Positions 61,151-64,000 of a stretch of 64,000 nt of DNA are shown here, piece after piece. The DNA comes from Stercorarius parasiticus (taxonomy: Eukaryota; Chordata; Aves; Charadriiformes; Stercorariidae). How positions within the stretch are numbered: the first letter of the stretch is position 1; each line of letters begins with the position of its first letter. The translations under genes were made by a program, and so were the position numbers. Where the stretch lies: assembly GCA_013396915.1 (NCBI GenBank), contig VWZL01003416.1, positions 173,477-237,476 on the forward strand, written 5' to 3'. The notes under the pieces are model-generated. The model ran no database searches. It had not been told where the DNA came from and saw only the letters and a list, made by a program, of their open reading frames with translations.

Positions 61151-62991
61151 CAGCTGCTGCTCCTTCGGTTTAGGTCTGAGTTTTGGGGGTTTTCCTGACC
61201 TGCAGACTCAGGGAGAGTTGTCAATAGGCAAAGCTCTTCCTGCTATTCCACTTTTTCCCTCCCAATTTGGATTAGATAGTTTGTAATGTGGCTGGTGTTA
61301 CATGTTAGAAAACACTAATACTTTTTCCTCAGTACTGACATAGGTCAGTAGTATTGTCGTAGTCAGAATTATAGTTGTAATTCCTTGCTAATAAACCGTT
61401 TTAGCTTAAAATGCCTGAAGATCTATGGAGGCCAATCTTCATGCTTTAACAGCAGAGCGAAAGATCAGTTCAGCAAATTGTCACTCAGTTACATGGGTTG
61501 TACGCTAGCAAAGTTTCCATTGGGTTCGAGGGAGTCAGGATCAGCCCCTCTTCTCAGGTATTTTGAAATTCAGTAGGATCCGAGCACACCTGTTCCTCAG
61601 GTGCCAGGATTGGCAATAAAATCAGTTAAAATTAGTAATTAAGGACAACTCCACCTCTGGCTCTTTTTCCGTGAACTCTACAAACCTGAACCCTTTGAAC
61701 TTACAAACCTGAACTAGTCAATTGATGACTTTGCGCCAGGGTGGATTATTCAGGGTAAGCAAAAGGCTAACTGGACAAAACAGCGTTAAAAATACACCAA
61801 GCAGAAACCATCGCGGTAACGGAGGTGCTGCTTTCTCCCGATGCCAGCATTCGTCAACATCAGTAAACTGTAACTGCACTGCAGAATGCCGCTGGCGCTG
61901 CTGTAAGAATCAGGCCTTTGTTATTAATTAGATGTGAAATGATCATTCTGTGATTAAGTGGTAGTAAATAAATGTTTCTCTTGTGCGTATGGATAGCGAG
62001 AGTATCCCATTCGTTCCCTATGGGAAAGAGGAGGACTGTTCCTGAGCCGGAGAGAAGCACATCCCTCTCGGGCGGTGTGTGTTACGGTTTTGTGTATGCT
62101 CAAAAGCAGCTTCAGTTCAGATCCAGTAAGCGTCTCATTTTAATTTGCTCAAGAGAGACACAGATAAAATACTACACTATTTAGCGATTTGGTGATGGAG
62201 AGTTAATAATTAAGTTCATACATAGATAAATGGAGATAATTTTGTTCTGCCGTGAAGTTTTGAACTTCTCGAGGCTAGCGGAGGTGTGCTCATTTATGCT
62301 AGCTGATAATCTGGGCCATGCGTCTCGGTGATGGTCCACCAGAATTCGGATACACGGAGCTCCACGCTCGTGCATGGGTTTGCGTTTGTTCAACTTCCTG
62401 CCCTCTAGGTCGGTTCGGTGGCTACACTGCCCCTGTCAGACAGGCAGGAGGCGAGTCTTGGATAAAACTGGGTTTTGTCCATATTTTAGGGATGTTTCAA
62501 CAGGTCCTGTTCTGTCTTCTAAAAGTTTGTAGAGAGAGAAAATCCAGTCCCTTGCATAAAAGCTTGCACAAGCTTTGCAGAGATGTTGGGGTGTGTTGGA
62601 GTAATTGCTGACAGTTTGCTCCACAGCTTTGTGTCAGATTGAATATCAGTCTGCTGCTTTTTATTGCCAACATGAGCCAAACACAGAAGTCGGTGCTGGC
62701 GTGGCCCGCAGCAGATTCCCATCTTGCCTCCTGCTGATGCTGGCAGCTTCTATCCAGGCTTTTGCAGCAAGGTCTGGTGAAGGACCGGGCTCCATTGCTG
62801 CATCCCCTCTACCTGCAGTGGCCCCATCCTCCTTTCGTGTTTAGTTTTTACGTTGGCTGCAGGAAACGCGGTCAACAAAACCCATTTAAAAATCTCAAAC
62901 CCCTTGTCTCAAATGCAATCTCCATGAGAAACTGAAGCACCCTGTTTTAAGTTTGTGTGTAGCTTGAAATATAGCTGAAATAGGCAAAACT

Positions 62992-63010
62992 AAAAAAAAA
63001 AAAAAAAAAA
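62992..63010. repeat. A19 homopolymer
   Basis: A run of 19 A bases. Confidence 0.92.
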
Positions 63011-63811
63011 GGTGTTAAAATGCTGTGTTCTCATATTTTGCAAATTCTAATGGATTTGTGGAGCTGACTTGTTCTCGTTTCTTCGGCCAGACCCTGATGA
63101 ACGTCCCAGGGAACACGGGAGGGCGAGTGAAGAAGTCAGACGGTGTCTGCCTGCTCTCCCTCTGAAATTTGTGGATTTAGAAATATTTGTGGAAACGATA
63201 CAGTATATTTTAAGCAACTTACGAAACGTTATTGAAAGGATTAAAACTTGGATGCCGAGCGTACAAAGAACGGGAGAAGGGTTCTGGGAAAGCTGTAAGG
63301 CTCTTGGGTGGCAGCCAGTACCAGCCTGCCAGTTGTTCCCGTCCATAATTATGCCAGCATTAGTGCTTTCATAAATCTTGGGAGGGGAAGGAGCAGAGAG
63401 ACAATTTCCAGGCTATTAATGCCAGGATAATTAGAAATATCGGCCAGCCTCTCCAATTAGTGCCAACAGAATCCGAAATACCAGCCAGTCTGAGTAATTT
63501 GAATACCAGTCGGTCTCTGAGTGAGTCTGGGGAATGCACCACCCCAGTTCTAGATGAAAAATATATACAATATCGGAATTTGTACTGTTACGAAGTCGTA
63601 GATAGTGTAAATGTTTGGCAACCTTTGCAAAGTTTTAACCCACCGGTTTGACAAACTGGGAGTTTCCTCCGTCCGTTGCTCTCAGGCCAGGCGTTGTGTG
63701 CTGCAGGTGAGATTTTCCGTGACAGCTATCACTGCTCATCTGTTTGTCAATCACATGCTTAGCATTTGGGCACTTTGTTTCCTTGGAGAAAAAACGTAGC
63801 AAAAGTATTTT

Positions 63812-63818
63812 AAAAAAA

Positions 63819-63874
<56 letters not shown>
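63812..63874. repeat. A13-TTT-A47 homopolymer run
   Basis: Thirteen A, three T, then 47 A, followed by ccaaaccaaaagaaaaaaac. CR1 elements do not carry poly-A tails, so this is either a simple repeat, a retrocopy tail or an assembly artefact. No retrocopy was recognised upstream. Confidence 0.93.
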
Positions 63875-63876
<2 letters not shown>

Positions 63877-64000
63877 AAACCAAAAGAAAAAAACCCCGTT
63901 TTTAAGCAGAAAACAAAAAGAGATTAAATGTTTGCAAATGGTTTACAAATAGTGAAGTCGTTAAAGAGTTAGAGAAAAATTAATTTAATGCATCTAAACC

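Larger units (their letters stand above)
1..64000 (+). other. FNDC3B: FNDC3B gene body, internal segment (no start or stop codon in window)
   Basis: Eight exons on the + strand join in phase to 360 codons of one protein. Recognised from remembered vertebrate FNDC3B sequence: the proline/histidine-rich N-terminal region, the linker with VKRVQDILSG-like sequence, and the FN3 pair with EVALSDKGRDGKYKIIYSGE. The paralogue FNDC3A is excluded because its corresponding exons differ strongly, especially the PPSYPS / HHPHF / QFFPQHH segment. FNDC3B is a type III fibronectin-repeat protein (nine FN3 domains and a C-terminal membrane anchor, about 1200 residues in mammals), reported at the endoplasmic reticulum with roles in adipocyte differentiation, adhesion and migration. 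The window covers roughly the first third of the protein. Intron lengths between visible exons are 7689, 2620, 20662, 6378, 2301, 3240 and 303 bp. All visible introns are GT-AG and none looks U12-type. Confidence 0.96.
56980..64000 (+). other. FNDC3B downstream intron, 5' part
   Basis: Starts with gtaagt. It contains CR1 copies (57897-58397, 60211-60445, 61071-61150), a joined duplication (60538-60811), single N positions at 60355 and 60677, A runs (62992-63010, 63828-63874) and a CG-richer stretch around 59310-59530. No FNDC3B exon and no other gene were recognised. Confidence 0.88.

Noticed and set aside
56980..64000. Next FNDC3B exon completing FN3-2
   Set aside because: No stretch with the expected continuation after LEWDE was seen; it should lie beyond the window.
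1..64000. CRISPR arrays, operons, bacterial promoters, tRNA or rRNA genes, endogenous retroviruses
   Set aside because: The window is vertebrate intron/exon sequence; the only tandem repeats are mini- and microsatellites, and no tRNA, rRNA or LTR/retroviral gene pattern was recognised by eye.

Overview
The window is an internal piece of a bird nuclear genome. The evidence for a bird is the set of CR1 non-LTR retrotransposon fragments (14 clear copies on both strands, with the typical 3' end reading close to ggtcccttccaaccc...ttctatgattctatg), the absence of SINE-dense mammalian sequence, and one vertebrate multi-exon gene with large introns. I cannot name the species.

The only gene I can support is FNDC3B (fibronectin type III domain containing 3B, also called FAD104), on the + strand. 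Eight coding exons are visible: 12705-12781, 20471-20714, 23335-23625, 44288-44346, 50725-50882, 53184-53243, 56484-56622 and 56926-56979. All have AG acceptors and GT donors, and their phases join exactly (1082 coding bases, 360 codons plus a 2-base split codon at the 5' edge). They encode the proline/histidine-rich N-terminal region, a basic low-complexity linker with a Gly6 tract, the complete first FN3 domain (spread over four exons) and the first half of the second FN3 domain. Neither the start codon nor the stop codon lies in the window. The exon before 12705 and the exon after 56979 were not found and are expected outside it.

Layout: 1-12704 is the 3' part of an upstream intron, poor in repeats. 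12782-20470, 20715-23334 and the 20.7-kb intron 23626-44287 follow. The last holds most of the CR1 copies, an assembly gap at 27382-27450 and one unresolved base (38730). Short introns separate the FN3 exons between 44347 and 56925, one of them only 303 bp. 56980-64000 is the start of the next intron, with three CR1 copies, a suspicious 133-139 bp duplication joined across a single N, and a 47-base A run.

The most interesting observations are: an in-frame, phase-preserving second 5' splice site 63 bases downstream of the fourth visible exon, which would add 21 residues just before FN3-1; a compact 65-nt inverted repeat at 19249-19313 that looks like a hairpin RNA or MITE; a CR1 copy inserted into an older repeat with a visible 8-bp target-site duplication; a 20-bp minisatellite; and several signs of local assembly error. 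I found no evidence for an unknown multi-gene system: this is a normal vertebrate gene body. The many short open frames on both strands look like chance or CR1-derived frames.
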